This document shows positions 7,091 through 17,484 of a DNA stretch of 34,634 nt, in pieces. Position 1 is the first letter of the stretch. Every line of letters starts with the position of its first letter. The position numbers and the translations under genes were made by a program. The notes beneath the pieces were generated by a model that saw only the letters and a program-made list of their open reading frames with translations, ran no database searches and had not been told where the DNA came from. Source of the stretch: an uncultured Woeseia sp. (lineage in GTDB: Bacteria; Pseudomonadota; Gammaproteobacteria; Steroidobacterales; Woeseiaceae); assembly GCA_913031125.1 (NCBI GenBank), contig CAJWFK010000027.1:1-34634 (forward strand), given 5' to 3'.

Positions 7091-8149
7091 ATGTTAGAAG
7101 AGCCAATTCAACAATATCCAAATGAGCGTGCACAGCAGCTTTTAAAGGTTTTGATTCAGCGCTTCATTCGTGACGGACAGCCCATAGGTTCGCGCACTTT
7201 ATCGCGAAAATCAGGGTTGGAATTGAGCCCCGCGACGATACGCAATGTGATGTCGGATCTGGAAGATTGCGGTTTGATCGCGGCTCCGCACACATCAGCT
7301 GGCAGGGTGCCAACTCCCGAGGGATATCGTTTGTTTGTTGATTCGCTTATCCGGTATAAACAGCCTGACAAGGTAGATGTCGAGAAGCTTGAGAAGCAAC
7401 TAGTTCATCAGTCTGATTATCCAAATACTATGCTCGATTCCGTATCTAGTCTGTTATCCGAAATTACGAGTCTTGCTGGCATTGTTTCAGTACCTAAGGG
7501 ACAAAAAGCGATTCTAAGACAAATTGAGTTTCTATCGCTAGCCGACAATCGGGTCCTAGCCATATTGGTGATTAATGATAGTGAAGTGCAAAATCGTGTT
7601 TTGACTACAGAGCAACCTCATACGCATGATGAATTACAGCGTGCAGCAAATTATATAAACCAGCATTACGTTGGGGAAGACTTAACGCGAATAAGGCAGC
7701 GACTCATAGAAGATCTCGATAGGACTCGTGGTTCTATGAATCAAGCCATGATGGACATTATCTCAGTTGCTCAATCTGCGATGGATGGCGCAGCGGCATC
7801 AAAGGATGAGTTTGTTGTCGCTGGGGAAACTAACTTGATGGATTTCGCTGAATTGTCGGATGTCCAGACATTGCGTGGGCTGTTTGATGCATTTTCGAAG
7901 AAGCGCTTTATGCTCAATCTTTTGGACAAGAGTATCCATGCTGATGGTGTGCAGGTTTTTATCGGGCGTGAATCGGGATACCACATTCTGGATAACTGCA
8001 GTGTAGTGACCGCGCCATATCATGTAGATGATGACCATATAGGTGTATTAGGAGTAATCGGTCCTACACGGATGGCTTACGATCGCGTTGTGCCAATTGT
8101 TGATATTACGGCACGCCTTCTCGAAGCGGCGCTGAACGCAAAACACTGA
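7091..8149 (+). CDS. hrcA: Heat-inducible transcription repressor HrcA
   Basis: 352-residue repressor that in other bacteria binds CIRCE elements and is folded by GroEL. The N-terminal winged helix (about 1-80) shows DGQPIGSRTLSRKSGLELS, PATIRNVMSDLEDCGLI and TSAGRVPTPEGYRLFVD. The GAF-like core follows, with RQIEFLSLADNRVLAILV and, near the end, DDDHIGVLGVIGPTRMAYDRV. Length is normal. It is the first gene of the hrcA-grpE-dnaK-dnaJ block but has its own sigma-70-like promoter. No CIRCE copy is visible in this window, so its targets may lie elsewhere (for example groESL). Confidence 0.96.
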   Translation: MLEEPIQQYPNERAQQLLKVLIQRFIRDGQPIGSRTLSRKSGLELSPATIRNVMSDLEDCGLIAAPHTSAGRVPTPEGYRLFVDSLIRYKQPDKVDVEKLEKQLVHQSDYPNTMLDSVSSLLSEITSLAGIVSVPKGQKAILRQIEFLSLADNRVLAILVINDSEVQNRVLTTEQPHTHDELQRAANYINQHYVGEDLTRIRQRLIEDLDRTRGSMNQAMMDIISVAQSAMDGAAASKDEFVVAGETNLMDFAELSDVQTLRGLFDAFSKKRFMLNLLDKSIHADGVQVFIGRESGYHILDNCSVVTAPYHVDDDHIGVLGVIGPTRMAYDRVVPIVDITARLLEAALNAKH

Positions 8150-8162
8150 CATTGTGTAGCCC

Positions 8163-8188
8163 CTTGATATTTATTGGATGGCCCCCAA
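8163..8188 (+). promoter_or_regulatory. Sigma-32-like heat-shock promoter of grpE
   Basis: CTTGAT (8163-8168), 14-nt spacer, CCCCAA (8183-8188, continuing GA). The sigma-32 consensus is CTTGAAA and CCCCATNT, so both boxes match at five of six positions. It sits just after hrcA and ahead of the preferred grpE ATG. Its spacing equals that of the dnaK promoter. Confidence 0.6.
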
Positions 8189-8227
8189 GAAGATGAGGGT
8201 GATGCTGTGGGTGTTGGAGCCGATCAA

Positions 8228-8821
8228 ATGAATACAGATTCAGATCAGTCAGAAGATAGCCAAGAGGCGGCTGAATGTAATGTTGATGAGGTAGCTACTT
8301 CAGATGAAGAGATTTCTGGTAGCGAAGGGGTTTCGGAGGAATTAGATGAGATTGCTGAACTGCGAGCTTTATCTGAGAAAAATTGGGATAAATATTTGCG
8401 TGCGGCGGCTGAACTCGAAAACGTGCGAAAACGTGCTGCACGAGATGTTGAGAATGCCCACAAGTTTGCGGTAGAAAGGTTTGCGACAGAACTGTTAGCG
8501 GTTTGTGATAGTCTGGAGATGGCACTAAATGCCGATGAAACTGGTATCGGTATTGAAGATTTAAAAGCGGGTAATGAAGCGACGCTAAAACTCTTTACTT
8601 CTATATTGCAGCGCTTTGGTGTGAGCGAAATAAATCCGTCAGGTGAATTTTTTGATCCTGAGATGCATGAGGCAATGACAGTCCAGCATTCCGACGAATG
8701 CAAGCCGGGTAATATTCTTACCGTTTATCAAAAGGGCTATGCCCTGAATGGTCGTCTGATGCGCCCAGCAAGGGTGGTGGTAGCTGGAGACTCTGCCAAT
8801 ATCGTTGGTAAAGAAAGCTAA
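8228..8821 (+). CDS. grpE: Nucleotide exchange factor GrpE
   Basis: About 197-residue co-chaperone that releases ADP from DnaK. An acidic, disordered N-terminus (about 1-55) leads into the long helix with ALSEKNWDKYLRAAAELENV, RKRAARDVENAHKFAVERF, and then the beta domain with GEFFDPEMHEAM and LTVYQKGYALNGRLMRPARV. I prefer the ATG at 8228, which has GGAG 8 nt upstream. A TTG at 8174 is in frame but lies between the boxes of a heat-shock promoter, so an mRNA from that promoter would not include it. Confidence 0.95.
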   Translation: MNTDSDQSEDSQEAAECNVDEVATSDEEISGSEGVSEELDEIAELRALSEKNWDKYLRAAAELENVRKRAARDVENAHKFAVERFATELLAVCDSLEMALNADETGIGIEDLKAGNEATLKLFTSILQRFGVSEINPSGEFFDPEMHEAMTVQHSDECKPGNILTVYQKGYALNGRLMRPARVVVAGDSANIVGKES

Positions 8822-8857
8822 ATATTCAATAAATAAGTCGTTTGTCCTGTTTTAGTG

Positions 8858-8883
8858 CTTGAATCAGGGTGATGGGCCCCCAT
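8858..8883 (+). promoter_or_regulatory. Sigma-32 heat-shock promoter of dnaK
   Basis: CTTGAA (8858-8863), 14-nt spacer, CCCCAT (8878-8883, continuing TTA). Both boxes match the sigma-32 consensus perfectly over the core. It is about 50 nt before the dnaK ATG. This is the strongest promoter call in the window. Confidence 0.8.
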
Positions 8884-8932
8884 TTATAGTTGTATAGCAT
8901 TTTGTAAGTAATTTAGTCGGAGAGATTTAATC

Positions 8933-10858
8933 ATGGGCAAAGTTATTGGTATCGATTTAGGTACTACGAATTCTTGTGTTGCGGTAATGGAAGGAGATAC
9001 ACCTCGCGTTATTGAGAATAGTGAGGGTGATCGCACCACACCATCAATTGTTGCATTCGCCAAGGATGATGAAGTTCTTGTTGGCCAAGCAGCGAAACGC
9101 CAAGCAGTGACTAATCCGGAGAATACCCTTTTCGCAGTGAAGCGGCTTATTGGACGTCGTTTTAAGGATGACGTTGTACAGCGTGATATCAACATGGTTC
9201 CCTATACGATTACCGAGGCCGATAACGGGGATGCGTGGGTCCAAGCTAATGATAAGGCCATGGCGCCACCCGAAATATCAGCTCGTGTCTTGATGAAAAT
9301 GAAGAAGACAGCTGAAGACTATCTGGGCACTGATGTAACAGAGGCCGTTGTTACCGTGCCCGCATATTTTAATGATTCACAGCGTCAAGCTACCAAGGAT
9401 GCTGGAAAAATTGCAGGCCTGGATGTCAAACGTATCATCAATGAGCCAACGGCAGCTGCACTTGCCTACGGTATGGATAAGAAGCGCGGTGATATAAAAA
9501 TCGCCGTGTTTGATTTAGGTGGAGGTACTTTTGATATCTCTGTTATTGAAATTGCAGAAGTTGATGGAGAGCATCAGTTCGAGGTACTTGCAACAAATGG
9601 CGATACCTTTTTAGGTGGTGAGGATTTCGATATGCGGGTTATCGAGTATCTAACCTCTGAGTTCGAAAAAGAAAGTGGCGTGGATATTACGCAGGATCCT
9701 CTAGCTATGCAGCGCCTTAAAGAGGCGGCGGAGAAGGCGAAAATCGAATTATCTACCCAGCAGCAGACCGAAGTGAATTTGCCCTATATTACCGCCGATT
9801 CGAGTGGCCCCAAGCACCTTAATATTAAGCTAACCCGAGCTAAGCTTGAAGCTTTAGTGGAGGCACTCATAACGCGTGTCATCGAGCCGTGCAAGGTGGC
9901 CCTTAAAGACGCTGATTTGAAGGTCAATGAGATTAATGACGTCATTCTTGTGGGTGGTCAGACACGCATGCCTAAGGTCCAAGAAGAGGTGCAGAACTTT
10001 TTTGGAAAGGAGCCGAGAAGAGATGTTAATCCGGATGAGGCAATTGCAGTTGGTGCGGCAATTCAGGGTGGTGTGCTTTCTGGTGACGTCAAGGATGTTT
10101 TATTGCTTGACGTAACTCCGCTATCGCTTGGTATAGAAACATTGGGCGGTGTGATGACTAAGCTCATTGAAAAGAATACTACGATTCCTGCTAATGAAAA
10201 TCAGGTGTTCTCAACGGCGGACGATAATCAGACAGCTGTTACGATTCATGTCCTGCAGGGCGAACGGGAACGTTCGCAAGACAATAAATCACTTGGAAGG
10301 TTTGATTTAGCTGATATTCCTCCTGCACCGCGAGGTATGCCGCAGATCGAGGTCCAGTTTGATATTGATGCTAACGGTATCCTTAATGTATCTGCAAAAG
10401 ATAAGGCTACGGATAAGAGCCAAAATATTGTTATTAAGGCCTCAAGTGGTCTCAGTGAGGAAGAGATTGAGCAGATGGTGTCTGATGCTGCGAGTCATGC
10501 AGAAGAGGATAAGAAATTTCGTGAGCGAGTTGACGCACGTAACCAAGCTGAAAGTTTGATTCATGCTTCTGAGAAGACGCTGGAGGAAGCTGGAGATAAA
10601 GTCAGTGGTGAAGAGAGGATGGCAGTTGAAAATGCTGTTGCTGATCTAAAAGGCGTACTTGATGAGGGTGATAAGGAATCGATTGAGGCTAAGACAACAG
10701 CATTGGCAGAGGCTTCGGCTACCGTAGCTCAGAAGCTTTATGCGGAACAGGCAGCAGAGCAGGGTGAGCAAGATTCAACAGGCGAAGTTAATGATGAAGA
10801 TGTTGTGGATGCTGAATTTGAGGAAATAGATGAAGGCGAGGATAAGAAATCTGATTAA
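8933..10858 (+). CDS. dnaK: Chaperone DnaK (Hsp70)
   Basis: 641-residue Hsp70. The nucleotide-binding domain shows [16 protein letters not shown] (about 6-21), [46 protein letters not shown] and [13 protein letters not shown]. The linker [16 protein letters not shown] is followed by the substrate-binding domain and the helical lid. The C-terminal tail is acidic ([16 protein letters not shown]). GGAGAG stands about 10 nt before the ATG. Its own sigma-32 promoter is immediately upstream, so it can be induced separately from grpE, and a hairpin separates it from dnaJ. Confidence 0.98.
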   Translation: MGKVIGIDLGTTNSCVAVMEGDTPRVIENSEGDRTTPSIVAFAKDDEVLVGQAAKRQAVTNPENTLFAVKRLIGRRFKDDVVQRDINMVPYTITEADNGDAWVQANDKAMAPPEISARVLMKMKKTAEDYLGTDVTEAVVTVPAYFNDSQRQATKDAGKIAGLDVKRIINEPTAAALAYGMDKKRGDIKIAVFDLGGGTFDISVIEIAEVDGEHQFEVLATNGDTFLGGEDFDMRVIEYLTSEFEKESGVDITQDPLAMQRLKEAAEKAKIELSTQQQTEVNLPYITADSSGPKHLNIKLTRAKLEALVEALITRVIEPCKVALKDADLKVNEINDVILVGGQTRMPKVQEEVQNFFGKEPRRDVNPDEAIAVGAAIQGGVLSGDVKDVLLLDVTPLSLGIETLGGVMTKLIEKNTTIPANENQVFSTADDNQTAVTIHVLQGERERSQDNKSLGRFDLADIPPAPRGMPQIEVQFDIDANGILNVSAKDKATDKSQNIVIKASSGLSEEEIEQMVSDAASHAEEDKKFRERVDARNQAESLIHASEKTLEEAGDKVSGEERMAVENAVADLKGVLDEGDKESIEAKTTALAEASATVAQKLYAEQAAEQGEQDSTGEVNDEDVVDAEFEEIDEGEDKKSD

Positions 10859-10859
10859 G

Positions 10860-10893
10860 AGAGTAAACATTCATCGCTAGCGATGGTTACTCT
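10860..10893 (+). promoter_or_regulatory. Hairpin in the dnaK-dnaJ gap
   Basis: AGAGTAA (10860-10866) pairs with TTACTCT (10887-10893), and inside it CATCGCTAGCGATG (10872-10885) is a perfect 14-nt palindrome. There is no T-tract, so it is not a standard terminator; it may be an RNA-processing or stability element that lowers dnaJ relative to dnaK. Confidence 0.5.
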
Positions 10894-10922
10894 TGATCTG
10901 ATTGATTAACAAGGATCTTTAT

Positions 10923-12047
10923 ATGGCAAAACGCGACTATTACGAGATTCTAGGTTTGCCAAGAGATGCTTCAGACGCAGATATAAAAAAATCATATCGT
11001 CGTCTTGCCATGAAATATCATCCTGATCGTAATAAGGATGACGCTGACACAGAAAAAAAGTTTAAAGAGGCTAAGGAAGCCTACGAAGTCCTAAAAGATA
11101 GTGACAAACGAGCCACTTATGATCGTTTTGGTCATGAAGGGCTTCGAGCTGGCTCCCCTGGTGGCGGATTTGGCGCAGAGGGTTTCGGCGATATATTCGG
11201 TGACGTATTCGGCGATATTTTTGGTGGGGGACGACGAGGAGCCAATAAAGTATTTCGTGGGGCTGATCTCAGATACGAACTTCAACTAAATCTAGAGCGT
11301 GCTGTCTATGGTGATACCGTTACGATTGAAATTCCCTCCCAGTCAACTTGCGAAGATTGTGATGGTAGTGGTTCGGAGAAGGGATCTGACCCGGTTGAAT
11401 GTTCTACATGTAGTGGTGTTGGACAGGTTCGCATGCAGCAGGGTTTTTTCTCTATTCAGCAGACTTGTCCGGCGTGTAAGGGTGCTGGCACAGTTATTAC
11501 AAACCCCTGTTCCGGATGTCATGGGCAAGGCCGAGTAGCTCGGAAAAAAACGTTAAATGTGAAGGTTCCTGCCGGTGTCGATATTGGTGACCGCATTCGG
11601 TTATCCGGTGAAGGTGAAGCGGGAAAGAATGGTGGGCCGTCAGGAGATCTTTATGTCGAGGTTCGGGTTGCTGCACATAACATTTTCGAACGCAATGGGG
11701 CTGATCTCTCCTGTGAAGTCCCTATCAGTTACGCTACAGTCACCCTTGGAGGTGAGGTAGAGTTACCGACCCTGGATGGTCATGTTACGTTGAAAGTTCC
11801 AGCCGGCACCCAATCAGGAAAAGTTTTCAGGCTGAGGGGGAAAGGGGTAACCACTGTTCGGGATAGGCGCCAAGGCGATTTGTTCGCACGTGTTGCTGTC
11901 GAGACACCGGTAAACTTGACATCAGAGCAGGTATCTTTATTGCAGAGCTATGAAGAGCTTTTAAATAGTGGTGGAGATAGCCATAATCCTCGCGCTTCTG
12001 GTTGGCTTGATACCGTAAAGCGATTTTTTGAAAAAATAAATTTGTAA
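10923..12047 (+). CDS. dnaJ: Chaperone DnaJ (Hsp40, class I)
   Basis: About 374 residues. The J domain (1-70) has HPD at 33-35, then a Gly/Phe-rich linker ([18 protein letters not shown]). All four zinc-binding repeats are intact: [24 protein letters not shown] and CSGCHGQG. The C-terminal substrate domains follow. The ATG at 10923 is preceded by AAGGA at a spacing of about 8 nt; an upstream TTG at 10902 would add seven residues and is not needed. It ends before a structured stretch that precedes carA; dapB, often found here in Pseudomonas, is absent. Confidence 0.97.
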   Translation: MAKRDYYEILGLPRDASDADIKKSYRRLAMKYHPDRNKDDADTEKKFKEAKEAYEVLKDSDKRATYDRFGHEGLRAGSPGGGFGAEGFGDIFGDVFGDIFGGGRRGANKVFRGADLRYELQLNLERAVYGDTVTIEIPSQSTCEDCDGSGSEKGSDPVECSTCSGVGQVRMQQGFFSIQQTCPACKGAGTVITNPCSGCHGQGRVARKKTLNVKVPAGVDIGDRIRLSGEGEAGKNGGPSGDLYVEVRVAAHNIFERNGADLSCEVPISYATVTLGGEVELPTLDGHVTLKVPAGTQSGKVFRLRGKGVTTVRDRRQGDLFARVAVETPVNLTSEQVSLLQSYEELLNSGGDSHNPRASGWLDTVKRFFEKINL

Positions 12048-12080
12048 ATTCTGATTTCTTTGTGCAATTTCATCTGGCGC

Positions 12081-12160
12081 GGCAGGCGCTCCTTCAGTAA
12101 ACTGGAGCGGGTTGCCATATAGTCGGCGTTTCCGAAGCGGAAGTTGGATTTCTTCCGCTT
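12081..12160 (+). promoter_or_regulatory. Structured carA leader: hairpins with terminator-like stem
   Basis: A first stem pairs CGCTCC (12087-12092) with GGAGCG (12104-12109), extended by GGCA/TGCC (12081-12084 with 12113-12116). A second is a perfect 9-bp stem, AAGCGGAAG (12135-12143) with CTTCCGCTT (12152-12160), followed by TTGTGTATCTTC. TTCCG (12130-12134) can instead pair with CGGAA (12138-12142), excluding the terminator-like stem. It is either the dnaJ terminator or a carAB attenuator. I saw no promoter between this stem and carA. Confidence 0.5.
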
Positions 12161-12229
12161 TTGTGTATCTTCAATAGTCGTCGATTGACCACCGAGGATA
12201 GAGATGGTTCCAAGAATGAGGGATTTTTG

Positions 12230-13387
12230 TTGAGTAAACCCGCCATTTTGGCGTTGCAGGACGGAACTACTTTCTCCGGGGTATCCATAGGTGCCGAAGG
12301 TAAAACGACTGGCGAGGTGGTCTTTAATACAGCGATAACCGGTTATCAGGAAATCCTGACTGATCCCTCCTATTGTCAGCAGATTGTTACCCTTACCTAT
12401 CCGCATGTAGGTAACACCGGTACTAACACTGATGATATGGAGTCATCGACAATTTATGCAGCAGGTCTTGTGATTCGTGATGCCCCAATCATAGCGAGTA
12501 GCTGGCGTAACGAACAAACTCTGCAAGATTTTTTGATTGCAAACAACACTGTTGCGATTACTGATATTGATACTCGAAAATTAACTAGGATCCTGCGCGA
12601 GAATGGAGCCCAATCCGGTTGTATTATGACTGGGGAAGTGGCCGCAGATGTGGCGACAAATTACGCTCGCCAATTTGAAGGTATTGCGGGTGTAGACCTG
12701 GCTAAGGTCGTTACAACAGATAAAGTTTATCATTGGTCCGACAGTGGTACATTTGAACGCTCGGAGAACGAATGCAATCCTCAAGCTGAAAATTACCATG
12801 TTGTTGCGTACGACTATGGAGTTAAACAGAATATTTTGAGAATTCTTTCGGATCTTGGTTGTCATACTACAGTTGTTCCAGCGGCGATGCCGGCTAAAGA
12901 GGTTTTATCGCTAAACCCTGACGGAGTATTTTTGTCTAATGGACCTGGTGATCCGGAGCCTTGTGACTATGCTATTAAAGCAGTACAGGAGATTCTGGAT
13001 ACATTAGTACCAGTATTTGGTATTTGTCTAGGCCACCAGATTCTTGCTCTTGCTAGTGGTGCGAAAACTCTAAAAATGAAGTTTGGGCACCACGGAGCTA
13101 ATCATCCCGTTCAGGATGAGGCTACTAATGGGGTGGTTATTACAAGTCAGAACCATGGTTTCGCGGTTGATCCGGATACCTTGCCGGAAAACATTGAGGT
13201 TACTCACAGCTCACTGTTTGATGGTTCTTTGCAGGGTATAGCCTATACCGATAAGCCTGCATATAGCTTTCAGGGTCACCCAGAGGCTAGCCCTGGTCCG
13301 CATGACGTTTGGTCATTATTTGATCGTTTTATTGAAGAAATGGCTGACTACAAGAGCCATAGAAAAAATAAAAAAGTAGCTATTTAA
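12230..13387 (+). CDS. carA: Carbamoyl-phosphate synthase small subunit
   Basis: About 385-residue glutamine amidotransferase subunit that feeds ammonia to CarB for pyrimidine and arginine synthesis. The N-terminal domain has [20 protein letters not shown] and [13 protein letters not shown]. The class I GATase domain has the catalytic triad Cys266 (FGICLGHQ), His350 and Glu352 ([11 protein letters not shown]). I place the start at TTG 12230 ([12 protein letters not shown]), with GAGGG about 8 nt upstream. A TTG at 12227 and a much longer frame from 12161 are alternatives; the latter begins inside the terminator-like structure. carB follows after 65 AT-rich nt. Confidence 0.95.
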   Translation: MSKPAILALQDGTTFSGVSIGAEGKTTGEVVFNTAITGYQEILTDPSYCQQIVTLTYPHVGNTGTNTDDMESSTIYAAGLVIRDAPIIASSWRNEQTLQDFLIANNTVAITDIDTRKLTRILRENGAQSGCIMTGEVAADVATNYARQFEGIAGVDLAKVVTTDKVYHWSDSGTFERSENECNPQAENYHVVAYDYGVKQNILRILSDLGCHTTVVPAAMPAKEVLSLNPDGVFLSNGPGDPEPCDYAIKAVQEILDTLVPVFGICLGHQILALASGAKTLKMKFGHHGANHPVQDEATNGVVITSQNHGFAVDPDTLPENIEVTHSSLFDGSLQGIAYTDKPAYSFQGHPEASPGPHDVWSLFDRFIEEMADYKSHRKNKKVAI

Positions 13388-13452
13388 CTTTTTTAAAACA
13401 ATTATTTATCGGTTATTTTTAAATAAAATTTTAAGATTTTTCATAGGTGATT

Positions 13453-16400
13453 ATGCCTAAACGTAGTGACATAGAGAGTATCTTGATCATTGGTGCGGGT
13501 CCTATTGTGATAGGACAGGCATGTGAATTCGATTATTCGGGTGCACAGGCGTGCAAGGCCCTAAAGGAAGAAGGTTATCGAGTCATTTTAGTGAATTCAA
13601 ATCCGGCGACTATTATGACCGACCCGGAGACTGCAGACGCTGTATATATCGAACCAGTTCATTGGACAGCTCTTGAGAGTGTTATCGAAAAAGAGAGACC
13701 GGATGCGTTATTGCCGACGATGGGTGGGCAAACGGGTCTCAATTGTGCACTCGACTTAGTTCGTGAAGGAGTGTTACAAAAATACGGAGTTGAACTAATT
13801 GCGGCCTCACGAGAGGCAATAGATTTAGCTGAAGATCGTGAATTATTTCGTGGGGCGATGACGGAGATCGGACTCGAGGTGCCTAAAGCCCATATAGCAC
13901 ACTCGATAGAAGAGGCAATAGAAAAGCAGGCAGATATCGGTTATCCCACTATTATTAGACCTTCTTTTACGCTAGGTGGAACCGGTGGTGGTATTGCCTA
14001 CAATAAGGAAGAATTTCAACAAATAGTGTCCCATGGGCTTGAAATGTCTCCAACGACTGAGGTCCTCCTTGAAGAATCGATCATAGGCTGGAAAGAATTT
14101 GAGATGGAGGTCGTTCGGGACAAAAATGATAACTGCATTATCGTGTGTTCCATAGAGAACGTCGATCCTATGGGTGTGCACACCGGAGATTCAATTACCG
14201 TGGCGCCAGCTCAAACCTTGACCGACAAGGAATACCAAAGAATGAGGGACGCTTCAATCCGTGTGTTACGCAAAATCGGTGTGGAAACCGGCGGATCTAA
14301 TGTCCAATTTGCGGTAAATCCAGTAGATGGTCGCTTAATTATTATTGAAATGAATCCGCGCGTATCGCGCTCATCGGCTCTGGCGTCTAAAGCTACTGGC
14401 TTTCCCATAGCAAAAGTGGCGGCAAAACTTGCGGTAGGCTACACGCTTGATGAGTTGAAGAATGAGATTACGGGAGGTGCGACACCTGCATCTTTTGAGC
14501 CAACCATAGATTATGTAGTTACGAAGATCCCACGCTTTACATTCGAGAAATTTCCCGGAGCTGAGGAAAAGCTGACAACTCAAATGAAGTCAGTAGGTGA
14601 GGTTATGGCTATCGGTAGGAATTTTCAAGAATCCCTTCAAAAGGCGCTTCGAGGGTTAGAGACTGGCGTGGATGGCCTTAATGAACTGGTCGCAGAGCCA
14701 CAACAAGATGAGGACTGGGACCAGTTGAGGTTGGACTTGAGATTACCTGGGCCGGAGCGAATTTTTTGCGTTGCTGATGCGTATCGGTATGGACTTTCAT
14801 TGCAGGAGATTAATACTCTTACAGGTATCGATCCTTGGTTTCTTGCATACGTTGAAGATTTGGTAATCGAAGAGCGCAGAATTCGGGCGGAAGGTTTAAC
14901 AGCCTTGGGAAAAACTCGAATATTGGGACTAAAACGTAAAGGGTTTTCAGATAGTCGAATAGCTTCGTTATTGCACAGTGAGGAACAAGTGGTTCGGCGC
15001 CGACGGCTTGAAGCTAACGTTCGTCCAGTCTTCAAACGTGTGGATACTTGTGCTGCGGAATTCGCGACGGCTACTGCTTATTTGTATTCAACATACGACG
15101 AAGAGTGTGAAGCACTGCCCGACAATCGACCAAAGATCATAATTCTGGGCGGAGGTCCGAATCGGATTGGGCAAGGCATAGAATTCGATTATTGCTGTGT
15201 GCATGCCGCTATTGCACTTCGGGAGGCCGGCTTTGAGACCATAATGGTTAACTGTAATCCGGAAACTGTGTCGACGGACTATGACACTTCTGATCGCCTC
15301 TATTTTGAATCCCTCACATTCGAAGATGTGATGGAAATTGTTGAGCTAGAGAAACCTAATGGGGTTATCGTGCAATATGGTGGGCAGACACCCCTGAAAC
15401 TAGCCCGGGCGTTGGAGGAGGCAGGTGCAAAAATAGTTGGTACGTCGCCAGACTCAATCGATTTAGCGGAGGATCGTGAACGATTTCAAAAATTAGTTGA
15501 AGAACTGTGCCTCAAGCAACCACCAAACCGGACAGCTCGAAATCAGGAAGAAGCCCTTCTCCTAGCTAAAGAGGTTGGATATCCGATCGTTGTTCGGCCG
15601 TCCTATGTTTTAGGAGGACGAGCTATGGAAATAGTTCATGGTGAGGAAGAGCTTGGAGTATATATGGGTGCAGCAATTGGTGTTTCGAATGAGAGCCCAG
15701 TCTTGTTAGACCATTTTCTTGATTTGGCAACTGAAGTTGACGTCGATGCGATTTGTGATGGGAAGGAGGTCTTAATTGGCGGGATCATGGAGCATATAGA
15801 GCAAGCGGGTGTGCATTCAGGAGATAGCGGATGTTCCATTCCACCATTTAGTCTCAAAGGAAATATCCAAAAACAGCTGATAGGGCAAGTAGAGAAACTG
15901 GCAAAGGAGTTAAAGGTTGTTGGCTTGATGAATACGCAATTCGCTATCCAAAACGATCAGATATTTTTACTTGAAGTTAATCCGAGAGCGTCTCGCACAG
16001 TGCCTTTTGTATCCAAGGCGACAGGCATCCCATTAGCTAAGATTGCCGCACGTGTTATGGTTGGGGAGTCTCTCGAAAAGCAAGGATTCGTAAAGCAGAG
16101 AGTGCCGGATTATTTCTCAGTAAAAGAGTCTGTATTTCCCTTCCTAAAATTTTCAGGTTCAGATCCGATTCTCGGTCCAGAGATGAAGTCGACAGGTGAG
16201 GTAATGGGAATTGGTCGATCATTTGGGGAAGCTTATGCCAAAGCTCAGCTTGCATCAGGTGTTGTTTTACCGACAACAGGAATCGCGTTGCTTAGCGTAA
16301 GAGATCGTGACAAGGATGGCTGCGTGGAATTGGCTAATATACTTATTGAAACAGGCTTTGAATTGGTAGGGACACACGGTACTTCCAAATTTCTTAATGA

Positions 16401-16677
16401 CTTGGGCCTCGCTTGTCACCGGGTCAATAAAGTGCGAGAAGGCCGCCCACATATTGTAGATATGATAAAAAATGGGGAGATTGCTCTTATCGTCAATACG
16501 ACAGAAGGAAAGAAAGCCATAAAAGAGTCGCGTTCGATCAGGGCAGCTGCAGTTCGAAGCAATGTCACGTACTACACGACATTAGGAGCCGCTATTGCTA
16601 CGTGCAGAGCTATTAAGCACCTTGATGATGGAGGTGTTAATTGTCTGCAGGATCTACATAAAGAGGTAGCTGCATGA
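13453..16677 (+). CDS. carB: Carbamoyl-phosphate synthase large subunit
   Basis: About 1074-residue synthetase joining bicarbonate, ammonia and two ATP. It has the two homologous halves: [20 protein letters not shown] and [19 protein letters not shown] start the two ATP-grasp units. [15 protein letters not shown] and [14 protein letters not shown] mark the carboxyphosphate and carbamoyl-phosphate domains. The C-terminal MGS-like domain ([24 protein letters not shown]) is the allosteric region. The ATG at 13453 is preceded by AGGTGA; a GTG at 13447 lies within that signal. It overlaps greA by 4 nt (ATGA), so the two are coupled. Confidence 0.98.
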   Translation: MPKRSDIESILIIGAGPIVIGQACEFDYSGAQACKALKEEGYRVILVNSNPATIMTDPETADAVYIEPVHWTALESVIEKERPDALLPTMGGQTGLNCALDLVREGVLQKYGVELIAASREAIDLAEDRELFRGAMTEIGLEVPKAHIAHSIEEAIEKQADIGYPTIIRPSFTLGGTGGGIAYNKEEFQQIVSHGLEMSPTTEVLLEESIIGWKEFEMEVVRDKNDNCIIVCSIENVDPMGVHTGDSITVAPAQTLTDKEYQRMRDASIRVLRKIGVETGGSNVQFAVNPVDGRLIIIEMNPRVSRSSALASKATGFPIAKVAAKLAVGYTLDELKNEITGGATPASFEPTIDYVVTKIPRFTFEKFPGAEEKLTTQMKSVGEVMAIGRNFQESLQKALRGLETGVDGLNELVAEPQQDEDWDQLRLDLRLPGPERIFCVADAYRYGLSLQEINTLTGIDPWFLAYVEDLVIEERRIRAEGLTALGKTRILGLKRKGFSDSRIASLLHSEEQVVRRRRLEANVRPVFKRVDTCAAEFATATAYLYSTYDEECEALPDNRPKIIILGGGPNRIGQGIEFDYCCVHAAIALREAGFETIMVNCNPETVSTDYDTSDRLYFESLTFEDVMEIVELEKPNGVIVQYGGQTPLKLARALEEAGAKIVGTSPDSIDLAEDRERFQKLVEELCLKQPPNRTARNQEEALLLAKEVGYPIVVRPSYVLGGRAMEIVHGEEELGVYMGAAIGVSNESPVLLDHFLDLATEVDVDAICDGKEVLIGGIMEHIEQAGVHSGDSGCSIPPFSLKGNIQKQLIGQVEKLAKELKVVGLMNTQFAIQNDQIFLLEVNPRASRTVPFVSKATGIPLAKIAARVMVGESLEKQGFVKQRVPDYFSVKESVFPFLKFSGSDPILGPEMKSTGEVMGIGRSFGEAYAKAQLASGVVLPTTGIALLSVRDRDKDGCVELANILIETGFELVGTHGTSKFLNDLGLACHRVNKVREGRPHIVDMIKNGEIALIVNTTEGKKAIKESRSIRAAAVRSNVTYYTTLGAAIATCRAIKHLDDGGVNCLQDLHKEVAA

Positions 16678-17150
16678 ACAAAGTTCCGGTGACAGTTGAT
16701 GGTGCTGATTTACTGCGCCAAGAGCTAAGTAAGCTCAAGTCTGAAGATCGTCCGCAAGTTATTCAAGCGATAGCAGAAGCACGAGCTCATGGTGATCTGA
16801 AAGAAAATGCGGAATATCATGCTGCAAAGGAACAACAAGGATTTATTGAGGGACGAATTAAAGAGATAGAGGGAAAATTGTCACACATTCAGGTGATCGA
16901 CGTTACAACTATCGATGCACAGGGGAAGATCATTTTTGGAGCTACAGTTGAGTTATTTGATCTGCAGACCAATACCGAAACCACATACAGAATTGTCGGC
17001 GAAGATGAAGCGGATATAGGACAAGGGCTTATTTCATATACATCCCCCATTGCTCGGGCGTTGATCGGAAAGTACGAGGGGGACGAGGTTACCTTTGTCG
17101 CGCCCGCGGGTACTAAGCATTACGAAATCATCGAGGTCAGATACGAATAA
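16674..17150 (+). CDS. greA: Transcription elongation factor GreA
   Basis: 158-residue factor that stimulates transcript cleavage in backtracked RNA polymerase. The N-terminal coiled coil has the acidic tip [17 protein letters not shown] (Asp and Glu at about 41-45), and the C-terminal FKBP-like domain has the [18 protein letters not shown] and [16 protein letters not shown] segments. Normal length. Start overlaps the carB stop (ATGA). It converges on yhbY with an 8-nt gap; no terminator was recognised between them. Confidence 0.97.
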   Translation: MNKVPVTVDGADLLRQELSKLKSEDRPQVIQAIAEARAHGDLKENAEYHAAKEQQGFIEGRIKEIEGKLSHIQVIDVTTIDAQGKIIFGATVELFDLQTNTETTYRIVGEDEADIGQGLISYTSPIARALIGKYEGDEVTFVAPAGTKHYEIIEVRYE

Positions 17151-17158
17151 ATCTTAGG

Positions 17159-17461
17159 TCATGACTGGGTTGGAAGGGAAATTATTGGCATGTCTTTGTT
17201 AGGCCGGTAAATTAGGGCAATATTGCCAACTCGCTGGATTAAGGTGCAATCAGCAATATCGCAGAGTTTGTCAATGACGATATTTCGCTTTTCCCTATTA
17301 CCTACGCGAGTGCGGACCTTGACGAGTTCATGGCGATCAATGGTTGATTCAAATTCCTTAATGACGGAATTCTTGAGTCCTCCAGCGCCAATCAAAATAG
17401 TAGGTTTTAATCGGTGCCCAAGCCCGCGCAAATATTTTTTTTGTTTTTCTGATAGATCCAT
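17159..17461 (-). CDS. yhbY: Ribosome-associated RNA-binding protein YhbY (CRM domain)
   Basis: 100-residue CRS1/YhbY (CRM) domain protein associated with 50S precursors. It shows LSEKQKKYLRGLGHRLKPTI, the conserved IGAGGLKNSVIKEFESTI (GxxG-like loop), ELVKVRTRVGNREKR and the last strand NIALIYRPNKD. Normal length. It is divergent from rlmE with only 23 nt between the start codons, so the promoters must overlap the coding ends. Confidence 0.95.
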   Translation of the reverse strand: MDLSEKQKKYLRGLGHRLKPTILIGAGGLKNSVIKEFESTIDRHELVKVRTRVGNREKRNIVIDKLCDIADCTLIQRVGNIALIYRPNKDMPIISLPTQS

Positions 17462-17484
17462 ACAAGGTCATTTTAGCAGTAGAA

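Noticed and set aside
6894..7133. Minus-strand open frame between nadK and hrcA
   Set aside because: It overlaps both starts and the promoter region; composition is unlike a protein.
8174..8227. TTG-started N-terminal extension of grpE
   Set aside because: The stretch contains a heat-shock promoter, and a better ATG with GGAG lies at 8228.
13388..13452. RNA gene or regulator in the carA-carB gap
   Set aside because: Only AT-rich sequence and the carB ribosome binding site are visible.
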